Positions 51,737-62,700 are shown, numbered from the stretch's first letter. The stretch: DNA of 64,000 nucleotides from Bradyrhizobium zhanjiangense (GCF_004114935.1 NZ_CP022221.1:7027001-7091000), one strand, 5' to 3'. Made by a program: numbers and translations. Notes: generated by a model from the sequence alone, not told the origin.

Positions 51737-52972
51737 TTAGTACGCTATAGAGCGGCTTCCCACCGTGCGCCCCGAGCGATCGGCATAGATGTAGAGCGGA
51801 CGCGCCGTGCCTTCCACGACCTCGCGGGAGATCACCACCTCTTCCACGCCTTCCAGGCCCGGCAGGTCGAACATGGTCTCGAGCAGGATCGCCTCGAGGA
51901 TCGAGCGCAATCCGCGCGCGCCGGTCTTGCACTCGGTCGCCTTGCGGGCGACCGCGCCAAGCGCCTCGTCGGCGAAGGTCAGCTCGATGTTCTCCATCTC
52001 GAACAAGCGCTGGTACTGTTTCACCAGCGCGTTCTTCGGCTCGGTCAGGATCTTCTTCAGCGAGGTCTCGTCCAGATCCTCGAGCGTCGCCACGACTGGC
52101 AAACGACCGACGAATTCGGGGATGAGGCCGTACTTCAAGAGATCCTCTGGCTCGACGTGACGGAAGATCTCGCCGGTCCGGCGGTCTTCCGGCGCCATCA
52201 CCTGGGCGGCGAAACCGATCGAGGTGGACCGGCCACGCGCCGAGATGATCTTCTCGAGGCCGGCGAACGCACCGCCGCAGATGAACAGGATGTTGGTGGT
52301 ATCCACCTGCAGGAATTCCTGCTGGGGATGCTTGCGGCCGCCCTGCGGCGGGACCGAAGCCACCGTGCCTTCCATGATCTTCAGCAGCGCCTGCTGGACG
52401 CCCTCACCCGACACGTCGCGCGTGATCGAGGGATTGTCGGACTTGCGGCTGATCTTGTCGATTTCGTCGATATAGACGATGCCGCGCTGGGCGCGCTCGA
52501 CATTGTAGTCGGCGGCCTGCAGCAGCTTCAGGATGATGTTCTCGACGTCCTCGCCGACATAGCCGGCTTCGGTCAGCGTGGTCGCATCCGCCATCGTGAA
52601 CGGCACGTCCAGGACGCGGGCGAGCGTCTGCGCGAGCAGCGTCTTGCCCGAACCGGTCGGACCGATCAGCAGGATGTTCGACTTCGCGAGCTCGACGTCG
52701 TTGTGCTTGGTCTGGTGGTTGAGGCGCTTGTAGTGGTTGTGCACCGCGACCGACAGGACCTTCTTCGCATGGCTCTGGCCGATGACGTAATCGTCCAGCA
52801 CCTTGCAGATTTCCTTCGGCGTCGGAATGCCGTCGCGCGACTTGACCAGCGAGGACTTGTTCTCCTCGCGGATGACGTCCCTGCAGAGCTCGACGCACTC
52901 GTCGCAGATAAAGATCGTGGGACCTGCGACCAAATTGTGGAGTGTAGTGTTGGAGATTGAGTGAATTGCCAT
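51737..52972 (-). CDS. ClpX paralogue with half a zinc finger missing
   Basis: 411 residues. The AAA+ core is that of a ClpX unfoldase: Walker A GPTGSGKT (104-111), pore loop GYVGED (about 137), Walker B IVYIDEID (164-171), ClpP-binding loop SIGFAAQ, sensor 1 and 2 regions ([20 protein letters not shown]). The family's N-terminal zinc domain needs C-x2-C and C-x2-C; here only the second pair CDEC (23-26) remains, and the first is replaced by [11 protein letters not shown]. Without zinc the domain should not dimerise normally or take adaptor-bound substrates. No clpP is adjacent. An in-frame 22-residue upstream extension (from 53038) lacks cysteines. Confidence 0.93.
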   Translation of the reverse strand: MAIHSISNTTLHNLVAGPTIFICDECVELCRDVIREENKSSLVKSRDGIPTPKEICKVLDDYVIGQSHAKKVLSVAVHNHYKRLNHQTKHNDVELAKSNILLIGPTGSGKTLLAQTLARVLDVPFTMADATTLTEAGYVGEDVENIILKLLQAADYNVERAQRGIVYIDEIDKISRKSDNPSITRDVSGEGVQQALLKIMEGTVASVPPQGGRKHPQQEFLQVDTTNILFICGGAFAGLEKIISARGRSTSIGFAAQVMAPEDRRTGEIFRHVEPEDLLKYGLIPEFVGRLPVVATLEDLDETSLKKILTEPKNALVKQYQRLFEMENIELTFADEALGAVARKATECKTGARGLRSILEAILLETMFDLPGLEGVEEVVISREVVEGTARPLYIYADRSGRTVGSRSIAY

Positions 52973-53064
52973 GGCGGTCTCAAACCATATCCAGGTGGTT
53001 GTAAACGGGAATACGATCATCTGCGGCCCCGCGCCCATTGGTCATTGTCAGAGAACAGTGAGGG

Positions 53065-53373
53065 TCAACCGCCGCATTTCGGCGCCAACAGATCGTTGAA
53101 AATATTGATCACGGAATCGAGCGCAGTTAACACCCTCGCGCCGTCGACGCCGCCAGCAGCGGCTTGCCGCAGCATCGCGGACTGATAGAATGAGGCGAGG
53201 TAGACGCGGCAAGCCTCGTCTTTGTCGGCCGCATTGGCGGGTTTGCTGTGCACCGTCGCCAAGGCCGCGCGAGCGGCGATAACATCCTTGTTTAAGTTGG
53301 ACTCTGCGGCAGGCCCGGCATTAGTAGATGCAATGATCAGAGCCGAGGCGACGAGAACAGTGATTCTTCTCAT
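53065..53373 (-). CDS. Small secreted protein, 102 aa
   Basis: Signal peptide MRRITVLVASALIIASTNAGPAA, then helical ESNLNKDVIAARAALATVHSKPANAADKDEACRVYLASFYQSAMLRQAAAGGVDGARVLTALDSVINIFNDLLAPKCGG with two cysteines that may pair. Unknown family; periplasmic. Confidence 0.7.
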   Translation of the reverse strand: MRRITVLVASALIIASTNAGPAAESNLNKDVIAARAALATVHSKPANAADKDEACRVYLASFYQSAMLRQAAAGGVDGARVLTALDSVINIFNDLLAPKCGG

Positions 53374-53961
53374 GATCAGGCTCCAGAATGGCAGGTGTTG
53401 CGAGGGACTTACATTTCGGCCGGGCGATAACGCATCCAGGTCTTTCTTTGATCTCCGTTGCGCCAAGTTAAGGCGATTGTCACGAGCGGCTCAATTGAGC
53501 GCCGGTTGAGCTCGGGCACCCAAAAGGGCGTGGGACGACGATCCGAAGGTTTAATGCACTCGAACAAATCGTAGAGTTCGTCCGCTTCGAACCGGCGGAC
53601 GCCACAATCCCTGCGGGATTTGCTTCGCAATCAGGCTCGCACCTTCACGCGAAACCGATTTTCGGCCCGTACACGATGAGCGGGCGATGCTAGGTTCTAT
53701 ATTTTTCGATGAGGCCGGTTGAAAGAAAACTATATTTCGTCTTGGAGTTGCCGGCCGACCGTCGCTGGGAGGACTGAGGCTCGCCTTGCCGCGGGAAGAG
53801 GGCGCACTCGTCGATGAGGATCGGCTCGACGGAACTTTCGGATCAGATTCGTGACGCGGATTTTCGCCCTTGAGCTGCGGTCGCCGTGGTGAGTATGGCG
53901 GGCAAATCCCTCATTCTTGCTAAAATGAAGAAGGGTCAATCATACAGCTTCCGAGGGTACT
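53374..53961. other. Intergenic stretch before the LysR remnant
   Basis: 588 bases. No gene recognised; the last part may hold the lost first half of the LysR gene, but no DNA-binding domain is readable. Confidence 0.4.
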
Positions 53962-54334
53962 GTGGCCCCTCCGGACTACCTACGAGAGGACGGCGCGCCC
54001 GACACGCTCTCGGACCTCGCGCACCACTCGGTGATCGTCAGTCCGGCGCACTCATCGCCGACCTTCTCCTTACGCAAAAGACGGCCGTATCACCTCCGAG
54101 CGCGTTGAGAGTCAGCTCGCGATCACCACCAGCGAAGGAGCCACAGCAAGCGCCGTCGCCGGGCTAGGGATTGCCGCGTCGGGCGAAATCAGCGTGCGGG
54201 CAGAGCTGGAGACTGGGCAGCTCGTGCGGGTGCTGCCTGAATGGGATTTCGGCTCGATAGAACTGAATGCGCTTTTCGTGAGGGGTTTGCCGATTTCCTC
54301 GTCAGGGAGCTCCGCCCACCTCGCTGCGCACTAG
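53962..54334 (+). pseudogene. Decayed LysR-type regulator, effector domain only
   Basis: Frame 1 gives VAPPDYLREDGAPDTLSDLAHHSVIVSPAHSSPTFSLRK, the middle of a LysR effector domain. One extra A in the run at CGCAAAAGACGG shifts the frame; one step over it continues DGRITSERVESQLAITTSEGATASAVAGLGIAASGEISVRAELETGQLVRVLPEWDFGSIELNALFV. A further break leads to FADFLVRELRPPR. The helix-turn-helix is absent. It is a GcvA-like LysR gene in decay, just before an intact LysR gene. Confidence 0.8.
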
Positions 54335-54492
54335 CCCAGCTCTCAGAGCCTCCAGAAAGCGTGTCCGTGCGTCCAAACCAATAGACTGAGCCGTTCCAAC
54401 GTGTGCATGCAAGTGGCATCCATATGCCGTCATTTCGGCGGCCCCCCGTCACGGCGTCAAGTGCATAGACAGGAGCAAGTTATCGGAGACCC

Positions 54493-55518
54493 ATGGAGCT
54501 TCATCAAGTTCGCTATTTCCTCGCGGTCGCGTCCACGCTTAACTTCACCCGCGCGGCCGAGCAGTGCAATGTAACACAGCCCGCTTTGACCAAGGGGATC
54601 CAGAAGCTGGAGCAGGCACTTGGGGGCCCGTTAATTTATCGTGAGCGCCAGCTGACGCAGCTCACCGACCTCGGGAAGGAGGTTCTTCCGATGCTGGCGC
54701 GCACACTGGCCTCGGCAGAAACGGCACGTCGCAGAGCTAAAGAATTTCAACGCAAGGAGATCGCGCCACTCAAGATCGGCCTCGCCCCCTCTATTTCGGC
54801 TTCGCTCATTGTCGATCTGATCACTGAGATTGCAAAGTTCGTCGCAGGACTTAATGTCGAGCTGCGCGAGGGCACGGCGGAGAAGCTCATCGACCTGCTG
54901 CTTGAGGGGGAGATCAGCGCCGCAATCGTCGGGGACGTGCAGGACATACCCGCCCGCATCGACGACTGGTTGCTCTTCGAAGAGCGCTACGTCGCGGTTC
55001 TGGCGCCGACACACCAGCTCGCAAATCGCCCCTCGATCGGAATTGACGACCTCCGCGAGACCGTCTTGCTGGAGCGCGTCGGATGCGACGTCGCCCCAAA
55101 GATTCAACGGTCGTATTTCCCCAAGGAACCGCCGCATCTGGGCCACTGCAGCGGTCACGACTTGCACCTCCAGTACCTGGCCGCCGCTGGCTTCGGCGTG
55201 GTACTCGCGCCCGAGCACATGCCATGCCTTCCGACGCTCAAGACTATTCCGCTCGAAGGCGACCCGATTTCGCGGGAGGTGCGGCTGCTGGCCGTGCAGG
55301 GGCGCCGCTACTCGCCGGCGCTGGACGCTTTTATCAAAGTCGCGCGGTTTCGAGACTGGTCGATCGAAGCCCCCCAGAAGGAAATGCCGCACGAAAGGCT
55401 CCCGGAGATGGCGAGCGCGCCCGCGCCGGCGAGCACGCAGAGGGCGAGCGGCTTCCAGCGCATCGATCTCATGGCCCGAGGGCTTACGCGGTGCAAACGA
55501 GCTAAGACGCTCGCCTGA
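54493..55518 (+). CDS. LysR-family transcriptional regulator
   Basis: 341 residues. MELHQVRYFLAVASTLNFTRAAEQCNVTQPALTKGIQKLEQALGGPLIYRERQLTQLTDLGKEVLPM is the winged helix; LKIGLAPSISASLIVDLI ... GEISAAIVGDVQ the effector domain. The family is usually about 300 residues; here the last 40 (SAPAPASTQRASGFQRIDLMARGLTRCKRAKTLA) look like added tail. The likely target is unknown; the divergent region upstream is the LysR remnant. Confidence 0.92.
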   Translation: MELHQVRYFLAVASTLNFTRAAEQCNVTQPALTKGIQKLEQALGGPLIYRERQLTQLTDLGKEVLPMLARTLASAETARRRAKEFQRKEIAPLKIGLAPSISASLIVDLITEIAKFVAGLNVELREGTAEKLIDLLLEGEISAAIVGDVQDIPARIDDWLLFEERYVAVLAPTHQLANRPSIGIDDLRETVLLERVGCDVAPKIQRSYFPKEPPHLGHCSGHDLHLQYLAAAGFGVVLAPEHMPCLPTLKTIPLEGDPISREVRLLAVQGRRYSPALDAFIKVARFRDWSIEAPQKEMPHERLPEMASAPAPASTQRASGFQRIDLMARGLTRCKRAKTLA

Positions 55519-55764
55519 ATCCGCACCGAGCCTCGACTGGATGCGCGATGCAGCCGTGGCGTCAACTCGTTGAAGGTCGGGATTCCGCAGAATTCGTTCT
55601 ACGAGATGCCGGAGCCAGCTCCACGAGCAGCGCGCCGCCTGAGATGTCGACGCTTAGCTCGCGCCCCGACCCGAGAGGGCACTGAGTTGATCGAGCTCGG
55701 GTGTCATCACAAGGCCGCAATGAGCTCGCCGGCGGCGGCGCCAACGCTCTTGCGGACGAAATTC

Positions 55765-56769
55765 TCACGCGGCATCGGATTGCTCGATCGCATCCTCAGT
55801 TGGAGCAGACCTTGAGGACCGTGCGCTCTGCGCTTTGGAGCGGTATTCTGAAGGGTCGCTGCCGTAGTACCGACGAAAACTGCGCGTAAAGCTGCTCCGG
55901 CTCTGGTAGCCGACGTTTAGGGCGACCTGGTCGATCGATAGCGCGTTGGCTGAGAGCAGGTCAGCAGCGAGGCGCATCCTAAGGCGGCGCAGGAGAGACA
56001 TGGGCGCCTCACCGAAGGCAGTTGAGAAGCGCGCCATGAAAGCTGAGCGGCTGAGACCGACGGCCTGGGATAGACTTTGTACGGTGTGCGGAAAGGAGGG
56101 GCGCGAGGCCATCTCGGCGAAAGCTCGTGCGATCGGCGGGTCGCTTAAGATCGCGAAGCGCTCGACCCACGCTTTCGTCGAGACTAGGCAACGTCGAAGC
56201 AACGCGAGCAACACGAGCTTCAGCAGCGCCGCCGACATTGGCCCCACACCGACGTCCTGGGCCGCGAGCTCGGCTATTGCGCAGGCTATCACTTGGTCGA
56301 GTTGGTCATGTACGTCGAACGTCTCGACAATGGGCGTTGCAAGGGATGCGAACAAGTCCAGTGCTGGGCCGTAGGTGGCTCGAAACATGCCGCACGCAAG
56401 CACCAGTGTCGGCTCGCCATCGCCGATGGTGTGCCGGTACGTCGAGCCGGGCACGAAGAGGCAGTCGCCGCCCTTGCCGACCTTCCGTAGTGCGGTCGGG
56501 CGCTCCGTGGCGACAATTGTCATTGCTCGTCCAGGCGGGACTATCACCAGTGTATGCGGCGTCAGGCGGATGGGCGTTTCACCCTCCAGGAGAATGAACC
56601 CGACGCCTCGAAGACAGTAGTGGATGGTGGTGGCATCCGCGCAGGCGACGGCCAGGTGAGCCCCCGTCGCAAGCACGCATTGCGATAGTCTGACGAAGGT
56701 GACGTCCAATGTGGTCATCAACTTGTCGAGGTCTTGTCGCGATATACGCCAGAATGGCTCACCTGCCAC
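55765..56769 (-). CDS. AraC-family regulator with cupin domain
   Basis: 334 residues from GTG 56769 (GAGG 9 bases upstream; a TTG at 56775 and an ATG at 56720 are alternatives). Cupin-like N-domain (AVACADATTIHYCLRGVGFILLEGETPIRLTPHTLVIVPPGRAMTIV) and C-terminal AraC domain (PHTVQSLSQAVGLSRSAFMARFSTAFGEAPMSLLRRLRMRLAADLLSANALSIDQVALNVGYQSRSSFTRSFRRYYGSDPSEYR). A second copy type to that at 44643. No obvious partner gene. Confidence 0.9.
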   Translation of the reverse strand: MAGEPFWRISRQDLDKLMTTLDVTFVRLSQCVLATGAHLAVACADATTIHYCLRGVGFILLEGETPIRLTPHTLVIVPPGRAMTIVATERPTALRKVGKGGDCLFVPGSTYRHTIGDGEPTLVLACGMFRATYGPALDLFASLATPIVETFDVHDQLDQVIACAIAELAAQDVGVGPMSAALLKLVLLALLRRCLVSTKAWVERFAILSDPPIARAFAEMASRPSFPHTVQSLSQAVGLSRSAFMARFSTAFGEAPMSLLRRLRMRLAADLLSANALSIDQVALNVGYQSRSSFTRSFRRYYGSDPSEYRSKAQSARSSRSAPTEDAIEQSDAA

Positions 56770-57786
56770 GTCCAAAACGCCTCTATGTTACTCAGGTTCA
56801 TGAGCTCAGCGCGGGCGGCGAGAGGACGCATCTCGCAAGCAGCCAATCTCGCAACCGAGCGAAGGGTCCTTCCGCGCCTTAACTTGATCTGGGATTTTGA
56901 TTGGTTCGGTCTTCGTTGCCTCCGACTAAACACGCAGGACAAATAGCCACTTGCGGCTGACCCAGTAGTGGTGACAGCCGAATTAGATATATTCAGCTGT
57001 AACATGAATGAGCCCGCTGAGCGTCTCAACGACTTGGGAACTTTATGAATTCGCGTGAACGCACGCCGACGCGCGTCAGCAACAGCTGGCTTCGTCACGG
57101 ACCGATCGTAGGCACGGGTGTCGGACCCGCAGGTCGTGATGTGACCGCGGACTGCTCGCCCCCCTAGCAACTCGTATGCGACGAATCGTAAGGCGGGGGA
57201 TGGGCACGTTCCAGATCAAAAGCCGCGCGCAGGTGAGTATTACCGCGGTTCAAGCCGCGCACTTGTCGCGATCTCGTCGTTTCGGTCGCGATCGTCACGC
57301 CGAAGTCAATCCGGGCCGATTTGGTGCTTCCCTACCTGTTTCCCCGCGAAGCGCTGGAGCCGGATCCAGGCTCGAGCTGGAAGGAGTGCTCGCGCATGAC
57401 GTTTCGAAGCAACCCAACGGGAAAGAGTGATCACGAATTGCCCTTTTTGTGTCGTCCTACGCCACGCCCACAGGCCTCTTGGACGATATCTCACGCCTAT
57501 CGAATGCATGTCCAAAAGGAATTTCTCATTTTGTCCCCTGTATCCGATCTTTCGGTGTGGCGGGCGGTCGAGCGCACGCGGCCGTCCCGTTAAGGACTGA
57601 AACTATCGCGCGATTCGCCGTGACGCGCGCGGCCAGCGAAGGATGCGCGATGAAAGTACCAATGTAGGGCCCGGCTGTAGCCGCGCGGATCTGGTCTGCT
57701 CGGCGCACCCGCCTCGACTCGGAGACGATCTCAACGATTTCGCGCAGCCGCGCCACCTCTGATCCCGATAAAAAAGGATGTTCGTA
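56770..57786. other. Long non-coding stretch, about 1 kb
   Basis: No frame with protein-like composition, RNA gene or repeat seen. The right end carries AAAAAAGG as the ribosome site of the cytochrome gene. May contain gene remnants too diverged to recognise. Confidence 0.45.
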
Positions 57787-58164
57787 ATGAACAGCGCAGG
57801 AACACTTCGTGCGATTCTCGCGGCGCTCTTGTTTGCGGGAGCCGCCGCCAATCCAGGCCACGCGCAGGACGCCGCGCACGGAAAGACCATCTTCCAAGCT
57901 TGCGCAACGTGCCACGCTACGGATCAGGCCAATCGTGTGGGGCCTGGCCTGGGAGGAATCGTCGGCAGAAAGGCGGGTACGGCTCCCGGGTTCCCCTACA
58001 GTGACGCGATGAAGAAGTCCGATATTGTCTGGGATACGAAGATCCTCGATGCGTATTTGGAATCGCCCCAGAAGGTAGTTCCCGGAAACAAGATGCCCTA
58101 CGCAGGGCTGAAGAACCCGACGGACCGGGCTGACCTCGATGCCTATCTTGCGACGTTGAAGTAG
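57787..58164 (+). CDS. Small class I c-type cytochrome
   Basis: 125 residues from ATG 57787 (AAGG 9 bases upstream). Signal peptide (LRAILAALLFAGAAANPGHAQ), heme motif CATCH, then RVGPGLGGIVGRKAGTAPGFPYSDAMKKSDIVWD and the axial Met in NKMPYAGL. A periplasmic electron carrier of the cytochrome c2/c550 type. It lies tail to tail with the remnant of a 2Fe-2S oxidoreductase subunit; such oxidoreductases often pass electrons to a c-type cytochrome. Confidence 0.93.
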   Translation: MNSAGTLRAILAALLFAGAAANPGHAQDAAHGKTIFQACATCHATDQANRVGPGLGGIVGRKAGTAPGFPYSDAMKKSDIVWDTKILDAYLESPQKVVPGNKMPYAGLKNPTDRADLDAYLATLK

Positions 58165-58317
58165 CGGATCGTTGGGCGAGACCTTGGCAGGGCACGGCTC
58201 AGTTGAACGTCTAAGCATCTTTTTACTGCCGCCTCGTCTGCGCAGGCATCCGAATTGCCTGATCCCGTGTCTGATGAGCGAACGTGGAAAGAAAAATCCG
58301 GAACAAGCGGCCTGAGC

Positions 58318-58651
58318 CGCGCAGCCGCCGACATGATCTGGGCGGACTGACAGTAGCCGCACTGCGCCACCTCCAGCTCCAGCCATGCCTTCTGTAAGGC
58401 TGCACCCTGCGGCGCCTGGCCGATCGCCTCGATCGTGGTGGCCGCGCTATCGCCAATGCTGTCGACCAGTGTTTGGCAGGAGCGGACCGGCTGGCCGTCG
58501 ACATGCACGGTGCAGGCGCCGCACAGCGCCTGGCCGCAGCCGAACTTGGTCCCGGTCATACAGAGCACATCGCGGAGCACCACAGCAGCGGGGTGTCGCC
58601 GTCGACATCGACCTCATGGGGTGTGCCGTTGATCTTTAACGTGAAAACCAT
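58318..58651 (-). pseudogene. Broken 2Fe-2S subunit of a molybdopterin oxidoreductase (IorA/CoxS-like)
   Basis: From ATG 58651: MVFTLKINGTPHEVDVDGDTPLLW, then a missing G (CTGCTGTGG-TGCTCC) shifts the frame near 58587; the next frame continues VLRDVLCMTGTKFGCGQALCGACTVHVDGQPVRSCQT ... QAWLELEVAQCGYCQSAQIMSAAA. Both clusters' cysteines in the first half are present. The end of the second [2Fe-2S] domain (NICRCG) is gone and the frame ends in unrelated sequence. No large subunit is seen downstream. Confidence 0.82.
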
Positions 58652-58740
58652 GGATGCCTCGTGGTGGCTAGGGCTGATAAGACGCAGGCGGTCGACCCGG
58701 ACCGCGCCGGCCGACTGCATGCATCAAGGGGCACGGGTCC

Positions 58741-59658
58741 CTACGGACGAACGCGGATGATAGTCTTCCCCTTGCGTCGCTCGGTCCGGTTGAAAGAAGC
58801 GACGGCATCGTCGAGGGTCGCGATGTTGCCAACGTTCGTCCGCAGTCGCCCGTCCCGTACCCGCTGGACGATCTCACGCAGTTGGGCACGATCGGACTCG
58901 ACGACGAAATCGACTGCCAAGCCGTTGGCGGGCCGTTCCTCGCTTGGCCCGACGATTGAAACAAGGGTTCCTCCGGCTCGAACCAGCCGCACCGACCGCT
59001 TTCCGATGTCGCCGCCGAAGACATCGAAAACCAGATCGATTTGGCCGACGTCTTCCAAAACATCGTTCTCGAGGTCGACGAACTCCTGAGCGCCGAAGTC
59101 GAGCGCCTTCTGACGGTCGGCAGCGCGTCCGGTGCCGATGACATAGGCGCCGGCCTCTCGCGCGAGCTGGCTCACCATCGAACCGACTACGCCAGCCGCA
59201 CCGTGCGCCAGGACGCTCTGCCCCGCCTGAAGGCGGCCGTGCTCGAACAGTCCCTGCCACGCGGTCAGGCCCGGCATCGGCAGGCTCGCACCCACGGTGA
59301 AATCGACGTCGCCCGGGAGCGCCGCGAGGTTGCGCGCCTCGACCGCGACATACTCAGCCAGTGTTCCGTCGCGATACCAGTCCGTGAGGCCGAAAACCCG
59401 CTGTCCCACCGACAGCCCCGTCGTGCCATAGCCGAGCGCGGTGACCACTCCGGCCAACTCGTGCCCAGGGATCGACGGTGTTCGGTCATGATCGAAGCGA
59501 TCGGTCCAGGTCGGTGGCCACGTCAGCTCATCCCACGTGAAACCCGACGCACGAACCTGAACGACGACGTCGTTTATCGCTGCCTGTGGCTCGGGCTGCT
59601 CCACCAGCTTCATACCGGCCGTTCCCGCAGCCCGGTCCGTCACAATGATCGCCTTCAT
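58741..59658 (-). CDS. Zinc-less alcohol dehydrogenase/quinone oxidoreductase, copy 2
   Basis: 305 residues from ATG 59658 with GAGGAGAG upstream, same length as copy 1 at 48022 and mostly identical by eye, including the start MKAIIVTDRAAGTAGMKLVEQPEPQAAINDVVVQVRASGF, the cofactor site GAAGVVG and the end FNRTERRKGKTIIRVRP. Longer in-frame starts lack ribosome sites. It lies between the 2Fe-2S remnant and the RND efflux genes, in opposite orientation to copy 1, probably after duplication. Confidence 0.92.
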   Translation of the reverse strand: MKAIIVTDRAAGTAGMKLVEQPEPQAAINDVVVQVRASGFTWDELTWPPTWTDRFDHDRTPSIPGHELAGVVTALGYGTTGLSVGQRVFGLTDWYRDGTLAEYVAVEARNLAALPGDVDFTVGASLPMPGLTAWQGLFEHGRLQAGQSVLAHGAAGVVGSMVSQLAREAGAYVIGTGRAADRQKALDFGAQEFVDLENDVLEDVGQIDLVFDVFGGDIGKRSVRLVRAGGTLVSIVGPSEERPANGLAVDFVVESDRAQLREIVQRVRDGRLRTNVGNIATLDDAVASFNRTERRKGKTIIRVRP

Positions 59659-59729
59659 GGGAATTCTCTCCTCGGTAATTTGCCTCTTCGGCGGCGGCCG
59701 TTCTGGCTTCATCTCGGCGTAACCGCGAC

Positions 59730-62700
59730 TCACTCCGCCGCGGCGGCCATCGCGTGGGTCGGCTTGCCCTCATCCGCTCCTTCCGCGAGGTTGCGCACGA
59801 CCATGTAGAAGATCGGCGTGAAGATTAGGCCGAACAGCGTAACTCCGAGCATACCGAAGAACACGGCGACGCCGACGGCCTGGCGCATCTCCGATCCGGG
59901 TCCGGTGGAGACGACGAGCGGCAGCACGCCGAGGATGAAGGCGAACGAGGTCATCAGGATCGGCCGCAGTCGCAACCGGCAAGCCTCGATCACCGCCTCC
60001 AGGCGCGGTTTACCCTCAAGCTCGATGTCCCGCGCGAACTCGACGATCAGGATCGCGTTTTTGGCCGCAAGTCCCACCAGCACCACGAAGCCGATCTGGG
60101 TCAGGATGTTAATGTCCTCGCCCATGATGCGCACGCCGATGATGGCCGCGAAGAGGCACATCGGCACGATCAGGATCACCGCGAGTGGTAGCGTCCAACT
60201 GCCGTACTGCGCCGCCAGCACCAGATAGACGAACAGCACACAGATCGGGAACACATAGAGCCCGGCATTGCCACCCGTCACCTGTTGATAGGACAGATCG
60301 GTCCATTCGAAAGAAAAACCGCTCGGTAATGTTTTGTCGGCCAATAGCTTGATGGTGTTGAGCGCGGTCTTCGAGCTCACGCCTGGCGCCGGCTCGCCCT
60401 GCAGCTCGGATGCTGAGTAGAGATTGTAGCGCGCGACACGATCGGGCCCGGAGATATCCTTGAAGTCTACTACGCTCCCCAGCATAACCATGTCACCGGC
60501 CGCGTTGCGGGTACGCAGCCGCGCCAAATCAGAGGCCTCTCTTCGGAATGGCAGATCGGCCTGCGCGGTGACATGATAGGTGCGCCCAAACAGGTTGAAA
60601 TCGTTGACATAGGTAGAACCGAAGTAGGTTTGGATCGTATCGTTAATGCTGGCGATGGGAACACCGAGCTTCTGCGCCCTCACGCGATCGATGTCGACGA
60701 ATAGCTGCGGCGTATTCGCCGTGAACGGCGAGAACACCGACGTTAGGTTTGGCGACTTCCGCGCGGCGGCCACGAGTTCGTCCGTGGCAGCTCCGAGCAA
60801 CTCGGGACCGCGCCCCTGTCGATCCTGGATGCGGATGGCGAAGCCGCCGCCGGTGCCGATGCCTGGCACCGCAGGCGGTGGGATGACGATGATGAAGGCG
60901 CCCTGGATCGCCGACAACCGCTTTCGCAGATCCGCAGTGATCACGCTGGCAGTCAGGCCCTTCCTAACTCGCGCCTCGGGGTCGTCGAAGACGGGGAACA
61001 GTGCCGCGGCGTTGCCCGCCTGCGTGCGGGTCGCGCCGGAGAAGCCAGCAAACGCCGCGACACGGATGACCCCTGGCGTATCCAGCGCAATTCGCTCGAT
61101 CTCCCGCACCACCGCGGTGGTCCGCACCAGCGACGCGGCGCCCGGCAATTGCACCGAGATGATCAGATAACCACGATCCTGCGCCGGGATGAAGCCCTGA
61201 GAAGTGGTGGCGAGCAGCCAGCCAGCACCGCCGATCAGCGCGAGGTAGATTGCCAGCATCACCACCGTGTGTCGGATCACGAAGGCGGTGGCGGCCGCGT
61301 AGCCATGCGCTAGGCGCTCGAAGATGCAATTGAAAAGCGCGGTGAAGCCGTCCCAACCCCGTGCAACGATGTTCCAGCGCGCCGTTGGACGTTTCTGCTC
61401 ATGCGGAGTAAGAATTCGGGAGGCCAGTGCTGGCGACAGCGTTAGCGAACAGAAGCAAGAGATCGCGGTCGCGACCGCGATTGTGACGGCGAATTGCTGG
61501 AAGAATCGCCCGGAAATGCCGCCGAGGAACGCGGTCGGCACGAACACCGCGCAGAGCACGAGGGCGATCGAGACCAGCGCGCCGCCGACCTCCTCCATCG
61601 TCTTGAGAGCCGCCTCGCGCCGGCTCATACCTGCCTGGAGATGTCGCTCGACATTCTCCACAACCACGATGGCGTCGTCTACCACGATGCCGACCGCAAG
61701 TACGAGGCCGAATAGCGTAAGGTTATTGATGCCGAAGCCGAGCACCGCCATCGCTGCAAATGTGCCGACCAGCGACACCGGGATCGCAACAATTGGGATG
61801 ATCGCAGGCCGCCAACCTTGAAGGAACGCCAGCACCACGATGACCACGAGCGCCATCGCCTCGTAAATCGTCTTGATCAGCTCATGAACCGACTGGGCGA
61901 TGAATTCGGTCGGATTGTAGCCGATATTGTAGTCGAGCCCCTTTGGGAAGCTCGTCTTGAGCTGCACCATCGTGTCGGAGATATGTTTCGCGGTGGCGAG
62001 CGCGTTCGATCCGGGCCGCTGCGTCACCACCATCGCAACGGCTGACTTTCGTAGTATGAAGCTGTTGGTAGTGTAGGCCAGCGCGCCAAGCTCGATCCGC
62101 GCAACGTCGCGCAGCCGTACGGTACGGCCGTCGGAACCAGCCTTCACCACGATGTCCTCGAATTGCCTGATATCCTTGAGGCGCCCAGTGAAGACCAGGT
62201 TCGGCTGGAATGCGCGATCCGCAATCGGTGGCTCTGCGATCTGGCCGCCCGCGATCTGCAGGTTTTGGGCCCGGACCGCGGCAATGACGTCGCTTGAGGT
62301 CATACCGAGATTGGCGATCCGGTCAGGATCGAGCCACAACCGCATCGAATAGTCGCGCGCGCCAAACATCTGGATGTCGCCAATGCCATCGAGCCGCAGA
62401 AGCTGGTCGCGCACCTGCAACAGCGTATAATTCGATATGTAGAGCTGGTCGAAGCTATCGTCGGGCGACAGCATGAACACGACCATCAGGATGTCGGGTG
62501 AGTTCTTACGGGTGACTACGCCGTTGCGCTGCACCTCCTCCGGCAGCCGCGGCTGCGCGATCGCGACGCGGTTCTGCACCAGCACTTGGGCCTTGTCGAG
62601 ATCGGTGCCAAGCTTGAAAGTCACGGTTATCGTGAGCTGGCCGTTGGAGGTCGCCTGGCTGTACAAGTACAGCATGTCCTCGACCCCATTGATCTCCTGC

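Noticed and set aside
53409..53630. 73-residue minus-strand frame (MRSKSRRDCGVRRFEADELYDLFECIK...)
   Set aside because: Looks partly protein-like, but no start signal or known family; could be a remnant, evidence too weak to list.
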